Below are positions 1 through 8,546 of a DNA stretch of 36,417 nt, piece after piece (position 1 is the first letter of the stretch; each line of letters opens with the position of its first letter). This stretch comes from UBA4582 sp047630175. GTDB taxonomy: Bacteria > Pseudomonadota > Gammaproteobacteria > Pseudomonadales > Azotimanducaceae. Under the pieces are notes generated by a model. That model saw only the letters and a list, made by a program, of their open reading frames with translations. It did not search any database and was not told where the DNA came from. The stretch lies in assembly GCA_047630175.1 (NCBI GenBank), contig JBLHVI010000035.1:1-36417 (forward strand), in the 5' to 3' direction. The position numbers and the translations under genes are program-made.

Positions 1-547
1 TCATACCGTGCGTTATCAGGGCGCCTTTAGGGTGACCGGTAGTGCCGGATGTGTACATGATCATGGAAACATCATCATGGTCGCTAACAACATTAACGGC
101 AACGTGTTGCTCAGCCAGCGCTTGCTCATAACTGGTTTGCTTATCTTCGCCACTAAGACTCAGCGTATGTTTAATACCACATTCCGCGGCTAACAAGTTG
201 ACCATTGTTTCAAAGCTAGTGTCAGCTACCAGCAGCGAAGGCGTCGAGTCACTGAGGATATAGGCTAACTCTTTGGCCGTGAGGCGCCAATTCATGGGCA
301 AACAGATCGCACCAACTTTTGAACAGGCAAACTGTATTTCGAAAAACTCAGGGCAGTTGGCCATCAGCAAAGCCACACGATCACCTTTCTTAACACCTTG
401 ATGTTGCAGCCAGCCAGCCAGTGCAGCGGCACGAGCGTCTAGCTGTTGGTAGGTCAGATGCGTGTCATAATCAAGGTCTATAATGGCGACTTTCTCGGGT
501 CGCATATCAGCGTGATGTGCCGTCCAATCGTAGTATTTCACTGCCAT
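1..547 (-). CDS. AMP-dependent acyl-CoA synthetase, N-terminal part (runs off left edge)
   Basis: About 182 residues are visible, from the start codon at 547 to the window edge. They form the N-terminal part of an ANL-superfamily adenylating enzyme (fatty acid or other carboxylate to acyl-AMP to acyl-CoA). The visible diagnostic motif is the phosphate-binding loop YTSGTTGHPKGA near residues 165-176, the A3 motif of the family. Upstream are the usual 'LTYQQLDARAAALA' and 'CPEFFEIQFACSKVGAICLPMNWRL' type segments. The ATG at 547 has GAGGA about 8 nt upstream on the minus strand, which fixes the start. The C-terminal two thirds, including the hinge and catalytic lysine, lie outside the window, so substrate class cannot be judged. 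The gene follows an RhlE helicase gene on the same strand after about 200 bp with no clear terminator. Confidence 0.93.
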   Translation of the reverse strand, partial: MAVKYYDWTAHHADMRPEKVAIIDLDYDTHLTYQQLDARAAALAGWLQHQGVKKGDRVALLMANCPEFFEIQFACSKVGAICLPMNWRLTAKELAYILSDSTPSLLVADTSFETMVNLLAAECGIKHTLSLSGEDKQTSYEQALAEQHVAVNVVSDHDDVSMIMYTSGTTGHPKGALITHGM

Positions 548-747
548 GCTATTTTTCCTCAAGCGCTTATTAGTTATTTTTAGTTGCTCGTTTTTTCCCG
601 AACCAAGCGGTTTGTAACGCTATGCTGCTTGTCCCAGCAGCGGGCCATATGCTGGTGATCATATCGGCAAGTTGGTAGCATGCCCAGTCAAAACTTTTGG
701 GGGACATACCCAGTACCGGGCCGTGTCTGACTTGTGTCTGGCGAGAC

Positions 748-2187
748 TTACGGCTTCCGCGAGCGACCCGGCACATTGTCTTTCTTGCCCCGTGTTTTAC
801 CCCGTGTTTTACCCCCTACTGTGCCAATCGTTTTGCTGCCTGAACGCGTAGCCTTAGGTGATGCCACCGCTGATTCTCTTTTCGCGCTCGGCGCACCTCG
901 AGCAGCAGCCGCAGGTGTCCGGCGGGCACTTGTCTTGGCAGACTGCGCTTCCCTGCCAACGTTAAGCACGGCGCCCGGTTTCTTCGGCTTCTTAGGTTTT
1001 TTCTTTTTTATTTGGCCCGACACTGCCGGTGATGCCGGTAACTGATGATCGGGTTCAAAATCGTCAATTACCTTCCGTGGCAGTACCTGTTGGATTAACT
1101 GCTCAATGGTCTTGAGACTCTCAATTTCATCGGCGCTGACCAGAGAAACAGCTTCGCCACTGGCACCTGCACGCCCCGTACGACCGATACGGTGAATATA
1201 ATTCTCGGCTACTTTTGGTAGATCAAAATTTACTACTTGGGGCAACTGTTCTATATCCAAACCTCGGGCTGCAACATCGGTGGCGACCAGCACGGCAAAG
1301 CGCCCTTGCTTAAAATCGGCCAGCGCCTGCATCCGCTGCTGCTGACTGCGATCGCCATGGACCGCCGCTGCACTAACATTGTGCTCATGCAGAAACCGCA
1401 CCAGTTGGTCGGCACCGCGCTTAGTCGCCGTAAAAACCAGCAGTTGTTGCCATTGATAGTCAAATATCAGCCGTACCAGCAGGGCGGGCTTACGCTTCTT
1501 ATCAACCGGACAGAGCCATTGCGTGACGGTTTTGGCAGTGACCTCACGTGGGCTGATGACGATTTCAACGGGATTCTTTACCAGCATCTTGGCTAATTGG
1601 CGAATCGACTCTGAGAACGTTGCAGAGAACATCAGGCTCTGGCGCCCGGTCGGCAGCAACGACAGCACCGCACTGATTTCCTGACTAAACCCTAGGTCGA
1701 GCATTCTATCGGCCTCATCTAGCACCAGTACTTCCAAGTTTTCAAAACTGACAGCATGATTGGCCACCAGATCCAACAAACGACCCGGTGTCGCGACTAG
1801 GATATCGGCGCCACGCCGCAGCGCCATCATCTGCGGATTAATCTTGACACCACCGAAGACCACCACCGATCGCAAGCCAGTCAATTGACCATAATCCTCG
1901 ACGTTCATCGCAACCTGCAATGCCAACTCCCGCGTTGGCACGAGAATCAAGGCCCTGGCCTGATTAGGCGCTACCGGCGCGCCAGCATGCAGGCGCTGCA
2001 ACATTGGACAGACAAAGCCGGCGGTCTTACCCGTGCCCGTCTGGGCGGCCGCCAGGACATCGCGACCGGCGAGAATTGCCGGGATCGCCTGCTGTTGCAC
2101 TGGCGTAGGTTGCCCATAGCCACGTGCGGTCAGCACCGCGGTGATCATGTCGGCCAGACCTAGGGCCGCAAAAGCTGAATTTGTCAT
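748..2187 (-). CDS. rhlE: DEAD-box ATP-dependent RNA helicase, RhlE type
   Basis: This is a 479-residue cytoplasmic RNA helicase. Motifs are complete and in order: Q motif (PTPVQQQAIP, 28-37), Walker A AQTGTGKT (about 48-55), PTREL (84-88), TPGR (133-136), DEAD (157-160), SAT (188-190), and HRIGRTGRAG (332-341). The N-terminus 'FAALGLADMITAVLTARGYGQPTPVQ' is RhlE-like. After residue about 390 comes a basic Lys/Arg/Ala-rich tail ending in GGKTRGKTRGKKD, in which a short tandem duplication is visible in the DNA (two adjacent copies of a 12-bp unit near 797-822). Such tails usually add non-specific RNA binding. The ATG at 2187 is preceded by only a weak Shine-Dalgarno. A second RhlE paralogue lies at 18134-19690, so the exact subtype symbol is less certain than the family. 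Confidence 0.93.
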   Translation of the reverse strand: MTNSAFAALGLADMITAVLTARGYGQPTPVQQQAIPAILAGRDVLAAAQTGTGKTAGFVCPMLQRLHAGAPVAPNQARALILVPTRELALQVAMNVEDYGQLTGLRSVVVFGGVKINPQMMALRRGADILVATPGRLLDLVANHAVSFENLEVLVLDEADRMLDLGFSQEISAVLSLLPTGRQSLMFSATFSESIRQLAKMLVKNPVEIVISPREVTAKTVTQWLCPVDKKRKPALLVRLIFDYQWQQLLVFTATKRGADQLVRFLHEHNVSAAAVHGDRSQQQRMQALADFKQGRFAVLVATDVAARGLDIEQLPQVVNFDLPKVAENYIHRIGRTGRAGASGEAVSLVSADEIESLKTIEQLIQQVLPRKVIDDFEPDHQLPASPAVSGQIKKKKPKKPKKPGAVLNVGREAQSAKTSARRTPAAAARGAPSAKRESAVASPKATRSGSKTIGTVGGKTRGKTRGKKDNVPGRSRKP

Positions 2188-2211
2188 AACATGTCACTCA
2201 CTGATCACCCG

Positions 2212-2235
2212 ACTTCAACTTCAACTTCAACTTCA
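2212..2235. repeat. Four tandem copies of the hexamer ACTTCA
   Basis: The hexamer ACTTCA is repeated four times without error, beginning 25 bp before the start codon of the minus-strand rhlE gene. It therefore probably lies in that gene's leader or promoter. A change of copy number would shift spacing by 6 bp without touching the coding frame. Nothing else in the sequence shows a role. Confidence 0.8.
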
Positions 2236-2418
2236 GCCTACAAGGTGAGACCTGTGCGGGTTTTATGGAGGCGCATCATAACTGTTTTTCGGTGGCGTAC
2301 TAACCTACCCCGAAATGTCAGCGAACATTCCAACAACCATTGTGTATCATGATGACCAGAACGTTCCGACATTCAAGATCTTTCAACAAGGAAGGTCATC
2401 CCACAGGAAATCCTGCCC

Positions 2419-3396
2419 ATGCCAACTGAAACAAACACACCGCTGGCCAACATGCCCGAGATTGGCTTTGGTCTCTGGAAAATCGCCCCCGCCGATTGTG
2501 CCGACACTGTGTATGCAGCAATCAAGGCAGGTTATCGACATCTCGATAGTGCCTGTGACTATGGCAATGAGGTACAGGTAGGCGAGGGGATTCAGCGGGC
2601 TATTAGTGATGGACTCTGCGCTCGCGGAGACTTATGGATTACTTCGAAGCTGTGGAATACATATCATGGCGCAGAGCATGTGGGCCAAGCGCTGGCCAGG
2701 AGCCTCAACGATCTGCGGCTGGATTACCTGGATTTGTACCTCATACATTTCCCTATTGCGCTGGCCTTCGTGCCCTTTGAGACCCGCTACCCACCTGAAT
2801 GGGTGCACGACCCGCAAGCCGAAAATCCCACCATGTTAGGCGCAAACGTGCCCCTGCAAGAGACATGGCAAGCCATGGAGACACTCGTCGATGAAGGCCT
2901 AGTTAGTCAGATAGGGGTTTGCAACTATGCCAGCGGCCTGCTGCATGATCTAATGCGCTACGCCCGGATCAAACCTGCGGTGTTACAGATTGAAGCACAC
3001 CCTTACCTGACTCAAGAACGCCTGATCAAGCAGGCCAAAGGTTATGGCCTGCAAGTCACCGCATTTTCACCCCTCGGCGCCATGTCGTATTTGGAAATGG
3101 ATATGGCTGGCAGCCACGAGCGCGTGATTGATCAACCTGTGGTGCAGACTGCCGCAAAAAGAACCGGCAAAACGCCCGCCCAAGTGGTACTACGCTGGGC
3201 CACCCAGCGAGGCACCAGCATTATTCCCAAAAGTATTCAGCCAGGCCGTATGGCAGAAAACTTGGCCATCAATGATTTCGATCTGAACGATGTCGAGATG
3301 CACGCTATCAGTGCGCTCAATTGTCAACGCCGGTTCAACGACCCGGGTGAGTTTTGTGCCGCCGCATTCAACACGTTTTATCCGATCTATGACTAG
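2419..3396 (+). CDS. Aldo/keto reductase, similar to the xylose-reductase (AKR2) type
   Basis: This is a 325-residue TIM-barrel NAD(P)H-dependent carbonyl reductase, a typical length. The catalytic tetrad is visible: Asp43, Tyr48 (LDSACDYGNE), Lys77 (ITSKLW) and His110 (LYLIHFP). The stretch after His110, 'FPIALAFVPFETRYPPEW', closely resembles the insertion of eukaryotic xylose reductases rather than the shorter loop of most bacterial AKRs. The cofactor motif IPKS at 269-272, followed by an Arg at 277, fits NADPH binding. The start at 2419 has AGGA about 10 nt upstream. The gene stands alone, divergent from rhlE and convergent with the next gene. Sugar or aldehyde substrate is inference only. 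Confidence 0.92.
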   Translation: MPTETNTPLANMPEIGFGLWKIAPADCADTVYAAIKAGYRHLDSACDYGNEVQVGEGIQRAISDGLCARGDLWITSKLWNTYHGAEHVGQALARSLNDLRLDYLDLYLIHFPIALAFVPFETRYPPEWVHDPQAENPTMLGANVPLQETWQAMETLVDEGLVSQIGVCNYASGLLHDLMRYARIKPAVLQIEAHPYLTQERLIKQAKGYGLQVTAFSPLGAMSYLEMDMAGSHERVIDQPVVQTAAKRTGKTPAQVVLRWATQRGTSIIPKSIQPGRMAENLAINDFDLNDVEMHAISALNCQRRFNDPGEFCAAAFNTFYPIYD

Positions 3397-3430
3397 TGGC
3401 GTGCTAGAGACCCATGGTTGAAGACCCTTT

Positions 3431-5098
3431 TTAGTGCGGGCTGTTATGCCCAAACAGATCCTCCGCGATGGCTTCAGCGACTTTGATGCCATCGATACCT
3501 GCTGACAAAATACCGCCAGCATAGCCGGCGCCTTCGCCAGCGGGGTAAAGACCCCGCGTATTAATGCTCTGGCAGTCCCCGCCTCGACGAATGCAGATAG
3601 GCGCTGAAGTCCGTGTTTCGACACCCGTCAGCACGGCGTCGGACATCGCAAAACCTTTTATTTGCTTATCAAAAACCGGAATCGCCTCGCGGATCGCCGA
3701 GATTGCAAACGCCGGCAACACCGTCGCCAGATCAACTAACTTAACGCCCGGTTTGTAGCTCGGCGTCACCTTACCCAAGGCCGTCGATGGTCTGCCCGCG
3801 AGAAAGTCACCAACCAACTGCGCCGGTGCACTGTAATCTTCGCCGCCCACCGTGTAAGCCACGGACTCCAGTTGACGTTGTAAATCAATCCCCGCCAGCA
3901 CATCACCGGGGAAATCCCGGTCTGGCTCAATACCGACCACCAAGGCCGCATTAGCGTTACGCTCATTGCGCGAATATTGCGACATACCGTTTGTCACAAC
4001 CCGACCTGCCTCAGAAGTCGCCGCCACTACAGTGCCCCCCGGACACATGCAGAAGCTATACACGCTGCGCCCGTCTTTGCCATGGTGCACCAATTTATAA
4101 TCGGCCGCACCCAATATAGGATTACCCGCCGCCTCACCAAAACGAGCTTGGTCGATCACCGACTGGGGGTGCTCGATACGAAAGCCAATAGAGAACGGCT
4201 TGGGTTCTACAAATACACCCTGCTTGACTAACATCTCAAAAGTGTCGCGAGCGCTGTGGCCGATTGCCAACACAACATGTCGGCTGTGGAGAACCTCACC
4301 GCTCGCCAGCACAACACCAGTGATCTGGCCTTGCTCGCTACCATTCTCACCAGCATGCTCATTTGCACTCGGCTCACGCAGGATGGTATCAACCTTTTCA
4401 TCAAAACGAATCTCGCCCCCCAGTGCGATAATCTTGGCGCGGATACTTTCCACCATCTTGACAAGTTTAAAGGTGCCTATATGCGGCTTACTCACCATCA
4501 AAATCTCTGCTGGGGCACCCGACTCAACAAATTCCTGCAGCACCTTGCGCCCAAGATGACGGCGATCACGCACCTGACTCCAAAGCTTACCGTCAGAAAA
4601 AGTCCCCGCTCCGCCCTCACCAAACTGAACATTAGATTCGGTATTAAGCTTACCTTTACGCCATAACCCCCACGTGTCCTTCGTCCGCTGCCGAACATTT
4701 TGACCACGTTCCAAAACAATAGGTTTGCAACCCATCTGAGCGAGTAACAACGCAGCCAACAAGCCACAAGGCCCAAACCCAATCACAAGCGGCCGTTGCT
4801 GTTCTGGACTGGGAAAGTCAGCTGGTGCCTGGGCAACAAATTTATAGTGAGTATCGGGGGTCGGCAGCACGTGGCTTAGCTTACTGGCCAATAGCGCCTT
4901 TTCCACGCCAGCAGGAAGGCTAACGTCTAGTTGATAAATCAAAAGAATCTGGGATTTTTTACGCGCATCATAGCTACGCTTAAAAATTGTAAAGTCGAGC
5001 AGATCGATCGCGGGGATCTCTAATCGCGCAAGAATCGCCAGAGGCAGATCAGCCTCAGCATGATTAAGGGGGAGCTTGATTTCATTTAGTCGCAACAT
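3431..5098 (-). CDS. FAD-dependent dehydrogenase of the COG2509 type
   Basis: A 555-residue cytoplasmic flavoprotein. It has an N-terminal domain of about 100 residues preceding the dinucleotide fold, as in Vibrio VP0956-type proteins. The FAD-binding motif GFGPCG is at 107-112, followed by an acidic strand end (VLERG). Other family-typical stretches are 'NTESNVQFGEGGAGTFSDGKL', 'CMCPGGTVVAA' and, near the end, 'YPAGEGAGYAGGILSAGIDGIKVAEAI'. A TTG six bases upstream (5104) would add two residues. I chose the ATG at 5098 because neither site has a strong Shine-Dalgarno and ATG is the default. Substrate and pathway are unknown for the family; the fold and cofactor are secure. It is separated from the next flavoprotein gene upstream by a structured repeat element. 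Confidence 0.9.
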   Translation of the reverse strand: MLRLNEIKLPLNHAEADLPLAILARLEIPAIDLLDFTIFKRSYDARKKSQILLIYQLDVSLPAGVEKALLASKLSHVLPTPDTHYKFVAQAPADFPSPEQQRPLVIGFGPCGLLAALLLAQMGCKPIVLERGQNVRQRTKDTWGLWRKGKLNTESNVQFGEGGAGTFSDGKLWSQVRDRRHLGRKVLQEFVESGAPAEILMVSKPHIGTFKLVKMVESIRAKIIALGGEIRFDEKVDTILREPSANEHAGENGSEQGQITGVVLASGEVLHSRHVVLAIGHSARDTFEMLVKQGVFVEPKPFSIGFRIEHPQSVIDQARFGEAAGNPILGAADYKLVHHGKDGRSVYSFCMCPGGTVVAATSEAGRVVTNGMSQYSRNERNANAALVVGIEPDRDFPGDVLAGIDLQRQLESVAYTVGGEDYSAPAQLVGDFLAGRPSTALGKVTPSYKPGVKLVDLATVLPAFAISAIREAIPVFDKQIKGFAMSDAVLTGVETRTSAPICIRRGGDCQSINTRGLYPAGEGAGYAGGILSAGIDGIKVAEAIAEDLFGHNSPH

Positions 5099-5232
5099 AA
5101 GCAATCAGTTTAACACGCCATCATGTGAATAGAGTAACGCATAGCGACGGTCATCGATAAGACAGCAAACCTGTGAGTAATGGCGCTCGAACCTTTGAGA
5201 AAAATGTCGCACGCTACTGAGAATTCGCAAGG

Positions 5233-5367
5233 CTTGCCGCAATCGGGCTTTTCAGCTTTGGGGCCCGCATTTGCGTAAGTCGCTGAGCGACGAATACAAC
5301 CGGCTTTTTAGGCTCATGAGGCAGTGAGGGAAGCCCGCAGGGAAGGCCCCCAAAGCTGAGCGGCAAG
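5233..5367. repeat. Structured intergenic inverted-repeat element
   Basis: This lies in the 306-bp gap between two minus-strand flavoprotein genes, which holds no convincing gene. The outer arms CTTGCCGC (5233-5240) and GCGGCAAG (5360-5367) pair perfectly. Inside them, TCAGCTTTGGGG (5252-5263) pairs perfectly with CCCCAAAGCTGA (5348-5359). The left arm carries an 11-nt insertion between the two paired blocks, and GGGCTT within it can alternatively pair with AAGCCC at 5331-5336. The interior also holds a small hairpin, GTCGC-TGA-GCGAC (about 5278-5290). The layout resembles a REP/MITE-like dispersed palindromic element. No second copy was noticed in this window. Confidence 0.7.
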
Positions 5368-5404
5368 TCCCATTTGAAGACCCAAATTGAACTACGAACG
5401 CTCC

Positions 5405-6679
5405 CTAAACAACAACCCCCGCGCTGTAACCCGAAGCCCATGCCCACTGAAAATTAAAGCCACCCAAGTGACCACTAACATCCAGCACCTCTCCAATAAA
5501 GTACAACCCCGGCTGGTCACGCGCCTCCATCGTTTTAGAACTCACCGCCGCCGTATCCACACCCCCAAGCGTCACCTCCGCAGTCCGATAACCCTCCGTC
5601 GCCGATGGTTTCAGCAGCCAAGAATTTACGTGGCCCGCGATACGATCCAAATGCTGATCACTCATTTCAGCAATAGCAATTTCAGCTAGCTCAGGCCAGT
5701 AAAGCGCTTGCAGCTCCAGCACTAACGCGCGGGGCAGCTTCTGTGACAACAGCGTACGCAGCAAACTGGTAGGCTGCTGCTGCCGAACCTGACGCAACCA
5801 TTTGCTAGCGTCCTCGCCCGGCAACAGATCAACTTTCAGACCGTCGCCAGGAAACCAATAATTTGAAATTTGCAAAATCGCCGGACCGCTAATGCCCCGG
5901 TGAGTGAACAGCAGACTTTCAGTGAAAGTACGCCCGTTAACGCTCACCTCGACGTCCAAGGCCAGACCAGACAAACGCTGGCACATAGCCAAAGTAGTAT
6001 CGCTGAACATCAACGGCACCAGTCCAGCCCGACGCGACGTCACCTGCAGACCAAATTGCTCTGCTATCGCATAGCCAAAGCCACTGCCGCCAAGGGTAGG
6101 GATGGATAAAGCGCCCGTAGCAACCACCAACGACTGACAGTGCAAAATCACAGGCTCACCAGCATGGTCGACCTGTAGTTGAAAGCGCGCTTCTACATCT
6201 AACGGTTTTGAATCACTGGTTATGGCGGCAATACTCAGCGGCTCACTGTGCGTGACTATTTGCACACCTGCTAGCTGGCACTCATCGAGCAGCATCTGCA
6301 AAATCTCTTTCGCAGATCCTTTGCAGAACAATTGGCCGTGCTTGCGCTCTTCGTAGTCAACTGCGTGCGCCTCTACCATGGCAATAAAATCCCAGGAGGA
6401 ATAGCGCTGCAGAGAAGCTTTGGAAAAGTGTGGATTAGCCGAAATGTAGTTATCTGGCTCGACATAGTAGTTAGTGAAATTACAACGCCCACCACCGGAC
6501 ATCAAAATTTTTTTGCCGATTTTATTGGCCTTTTCAAGCACCAAAACCTGACGACCACGACGTGCCGCCGTCAATGCACACATCAGACCCGCCGCGCCAG
6601 CGCCTAGGACAACGACTTCAACCGATGGAGGGATAGACACGACACTGGATGCAGCGCTAGATGAGGAAACAGCAGTCAC
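5405..6679 (-). CDS. HI0933/YhiN-family FAD-dependent oxidoreductase
   Basis: A 424-residue flavoprotein. The dinucleotide-binding motif is GAGAAG (26-31), followed by 'VLVLEKANKIGKKILMSGG'. The family signature SGGGRCNFTN is at 61-70. The C-terminal signature reads TLGGVDTAAVSSKTME..., then PGLYFIGEVLDVSGHLGGFNFQWAWASG, which closes the FAD site. The start is a GTG at 6679 with AAGG about 9 nt upstream. An alternative internal GTG would only trim the Ser-rich leader before the fold. The family is widespread and its physiological substrate is mostly unknown; some relatives reduce bile-acid or steroid intermediates, which cannot be assumed here. The next gene upstream, encoding a SEC-C protein, ends 18 bp away, so the two are probably co-transcribed. 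Confidence 0.92.
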   Translation of the reverse strand: MTAVSSSSAASSVVSIPPSVEVVVLGAGAAGLMCALTAARRGRQVLVLEKANKIGKKILMSGGGRCNFTNYYVEPDNYISANPHFSKASLQRYSSWDFIAMVEAHAVDYEERKHGQLFCKGSAKEILQMLLDECQLAGVQIVTHSEPLSIAAITSDSKPLDVEARFQLQVDHAGEPVILHCQSLVVATGALSIPTLGGSGFGYAIAEQFGLQVTSRRAGLVPLMFSDTTLAMCQRLSGLALDVEVSVNGRTFTESLLFTHRGISGPAILQISNYWFPGDGLKVDLLPGEDASKWLRQVRQQQPTSLLRTLLSQKLPRALVLELQALYWPELAEIAIAEMSDQHLDRIAGHVNSWLLKPSATEGYRTAEVTLGGVDTAAVSSKTMEARDQPGLYFIGEVLDVSGHLGGFNFQWAWASGYSAGVVV

Positions 6680-6697
6680 GGGAACGCCTTAATTGAC

Positions 6698-7033
6698 TTA
6701 AGTGGCGCAACACTGCTTGTATTTTTTAGGACTACCACACGGACACGGATCGTTGCGACCCGCCAGTCGGGTACTCGTCGCGGCGGGCTGCTTGCTCTGT
6801 AAAAACACCAAATCTCGGATATCCTCGTCGAGCTCGGCATCAACCTTAATAGCAAACGCCCATCCGCCCTCAGCGCAGATCGCCGCCAACTCAGCCTTGC
6901 GATCTGGCGTCTGGACAATCAGCTGCAAAGGCGCGTACCGGCTGCCAAGCCGCGGCGCTTTCTTTTCTTTGAAAGTTGTACCTTCATACATCGATTTCTT
7001 TATCGGCAGATCTTTATGGGGATATCGAGACAT
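6698..7033 (-). CDS. SEC-C/SWIM metal-binding motif protein (PBPRA1643-like)
   Basis: A 111-residue protein. Its C-terminus carries the SEC-C zinc motif, GRNDPCPCGSPKKYKQCC, with ligands Cys97, Cys99, Cys108 and Cys109. The N-terminus (MSRYPHKDLPIKKSMYEGTTFKEKK) matches my memory of the small PBPRA1643-type family. The start at 7033 was preferred over a TTG 42 bp upstream because it has CCAAGG about 10 nt before it and because the family begins at MS(R)Y. The function is unknown; SEC-C motifs bind zinc and often occur in protein- or nucleic-acid-interacting contexts. The gene appears to be the first of a short minus-strand operon with the HI0933-type flavoprotein gene. Confidence 0.88.
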   Translation of the reverse strand: MSRYPHKDLPIKKSMYEGTTFKEKKAPRLGSRYAPLQLIVQTPDRKAELAAICAEGGWAFAIKVDAELDEDIRDLVFLQSKQPAATSTRLAGRNDPCPCGSPKKYKQCCAT

Positions 7034-7064
7034 GACAAACGCCTTGGGTAAATTTTCTTCGCGC

Positions 7065-7070
7065 AGTATA
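7065..7070 (-). promoter_or_regulatory. Candidate -10 element for the SEC-C gene
   Basis: TATACT on the minus strand, 32 bp before the SEC-C start codon, with TG one base upstream. No good -35 hexamer is visible at 16-18 bp. The assignment rests on the -10 alone. Confidence 0.35.
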
Positions 7071-7192
7071 CACAAACATAAGACACGGTATCCGCTGACC
7101 TTGCCATTCTAGCGCTCGATTGATGAATTTTTCTCACTCACCATAAGGCCAACTGCTACTACCCAACCGAAATCAGGGAAGGCGCTTTGATA

Positions 7193-8386
7193 TCACGCTC
7201 GCTCAAAGATAGCCGCTAGTCCCTGACCACCACCGATACACATCGTCTCAAGACCATAGCGTGCATCGCGACGCTGCAGCTCGCGCAATAAATTCGCAAG
7301 AATTCTGCCCCCCGTTGCGCCTATGGGATGACCCAGCGAGATACCCGAACCATTGACGTTCAAGCGATCTCTATCATCCCAGCCCCAACCTTTGAGTACA
7401 GCCAACACCTGCGGCGCAAACGCTTCATTGAGCTCCACCAGATCAATGTCATCCCAGCCCAGCCCCGTCCGCTGGAACAAGCGCTCGACAGCAGGCACGG
7501 GCCCTATACCCATGCGTGCAGGATCACAGCCTGCCGCAGCCCAACCCACCAGCCAGCCCATAGGCTCAAGACCTAGCTCTTCGAGTTTGTCTTCCGCGAC
7601 AACGAGGCAAGCTGCGGCAGCATCGTTTTGCTGGCTGGCATTACCGGCCGTAACCACGCCTCCCTCAAGAGGCCGAAGAGCAGCCAGACTGTCCATAGTC
7701 GCGTCTGCTCGAAACCCTTCATCACGATTGAACACCAGCGGTTCGCCACGGCGCTGAGGAATAGACACCGGCACGAGTTCATCATCAAATTTGCCAGCCT
7801 GCCAAGCGGCTGCAGCGCGCTGATGACTCATCAACGCGTACTCATCGCAAGCCTTGCGACTGATATCATAATCACGGGCCAAATTTTCCGCGGTCTCAAT
7901 CATGCCGCTGATTTCACCGAAGCGTTCCACCGGTTGCGACATTACCCGTCCGCGAATTAACCGGTCATGCATGACCGAAGCGCCAGCGCGGGCACCACTA
8001 CGCATATCGGTACTGTAGTACTCGACATTACTCATGCTCTCAACACCTCCGGCCAGCACCACATCGGCAGCCCCGGTCTGCACCATCATCGCCGCATCAA
8101 TAACTGCCTGCAAACCACTGCCGCAGCGGCGGTCCAGTTGATATCCCGGCACCGACAGAGGCAAGCCAGCAGCCAGCGCTGCCCATCGCGCTATACACGG
8201 CGCCTCACCGTTGCCATAACCCTGAGCAAAAACCACGTCGTCAATCCGCTCAACGTCAATATTCGTCCGGGCGACGAGTGCTTTAATAATTGTCGCTGCC
8301 AAGTCGCCAGCGGAAATGTCTTTCATGGCGCCCAAAAATTTGCCTACGGGGGTTCTCAAGGGTGAAACGATGGCGGCTCGACGCAT
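7193..8386 (-). CDS. Thiolase (acetyl-CoA C-acyltransferase)
   Basis: A 397-residue thiolase, the standard length, which cleaves 3-ketoacyl-CoA or condenses acetyl-CoA. The acylated cysteine is Cys88 in LDRRCGSGLQAV. NEAF is at 320-323, the catalytic histidine is His353 in SGISLGHPIGATG, and the second cysteine is Cys383 in MCIGGGQG. All active-site residues are present. The start at 8386 (MRRAAIVSPLRTP) has GGAGAA about 10 nt upstream; a longer reading adding eight residues lacks support. Substrate range (degradative or biosynthetic) cannot be read from sequence alone. With the acyl-CoA synthetase at the left edge and the MaoC hydratase at 16695, it points to CoA-thioester catabolism. Confidence 0.95.
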   Translation of the reverse strand: MRRAAIVSPLRTPVGKFLGAMKDISAGDLAATIIKALVARTNIDVERIDDVVFAQGYGNGEAPCIARWAALAAGLPLSVPGYQLDRRCGSGLQAVIDAAMMVQTGAADVVLAGGVESMSNVEYYSTDMRSGARAGASVMHDRLIRGRVMSQPVERFGEISGMIETAENLARDYDISRKACDEYALMSHQRAAAAWQAGKFDDELVPVSIPQRRGEPLVFNRDEGFRADATMDSLAALRPLEGGVVTAGNASQQNDAAAACLVVAEDKLEELGLEPMGWLVGWAAAGCDPARMGIGPVPAVERLFQRTGLGWDDIDLVELNEAFAPQVLAVLKGWGWDDRDRLNVNGSGISLGHPIGATGGRILANLLRELQRRDARYGLETMCIGGGQGLAAIFERA

Positions 8387-8546
8387 GTAGTAAATTCTCC
8401 AGATCGACAAGCGCCTGGGGATTCAGGTCGACTCGCGGTTCTTCTTTGAACCTTGTTATACCTTTTTCTCCCCACTCGCCACAACGACGGGTTAATCTGT
8501 TCACGAAGCCAGCCCGTAAAACTTCTACGTCATCCGAGGACCTACC

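Noticed and set aside
624..641. Hairpin GCTGCT-TGTCCC-AGCAGC after rhlE as a terminator
   Set aside because: No T-run follows on the minus strand, so read-through into the acyl-CoA synthetase gene is as likely.
570..776. A 68-codon minus-strand frame overlapping the end of the first rhlE
   Set aside because: No ribosome site, no family resemblance, and it overlaps the helicase reading frame; most likely chance.
5214..5447. A 77-codon minus-strand frame in the gap between the flavoprotein genes
   Set aside because: It lies mostly within the inverted-repeat element and runs into the next gene; the translated peptide reflects the repeat, not a protein family.
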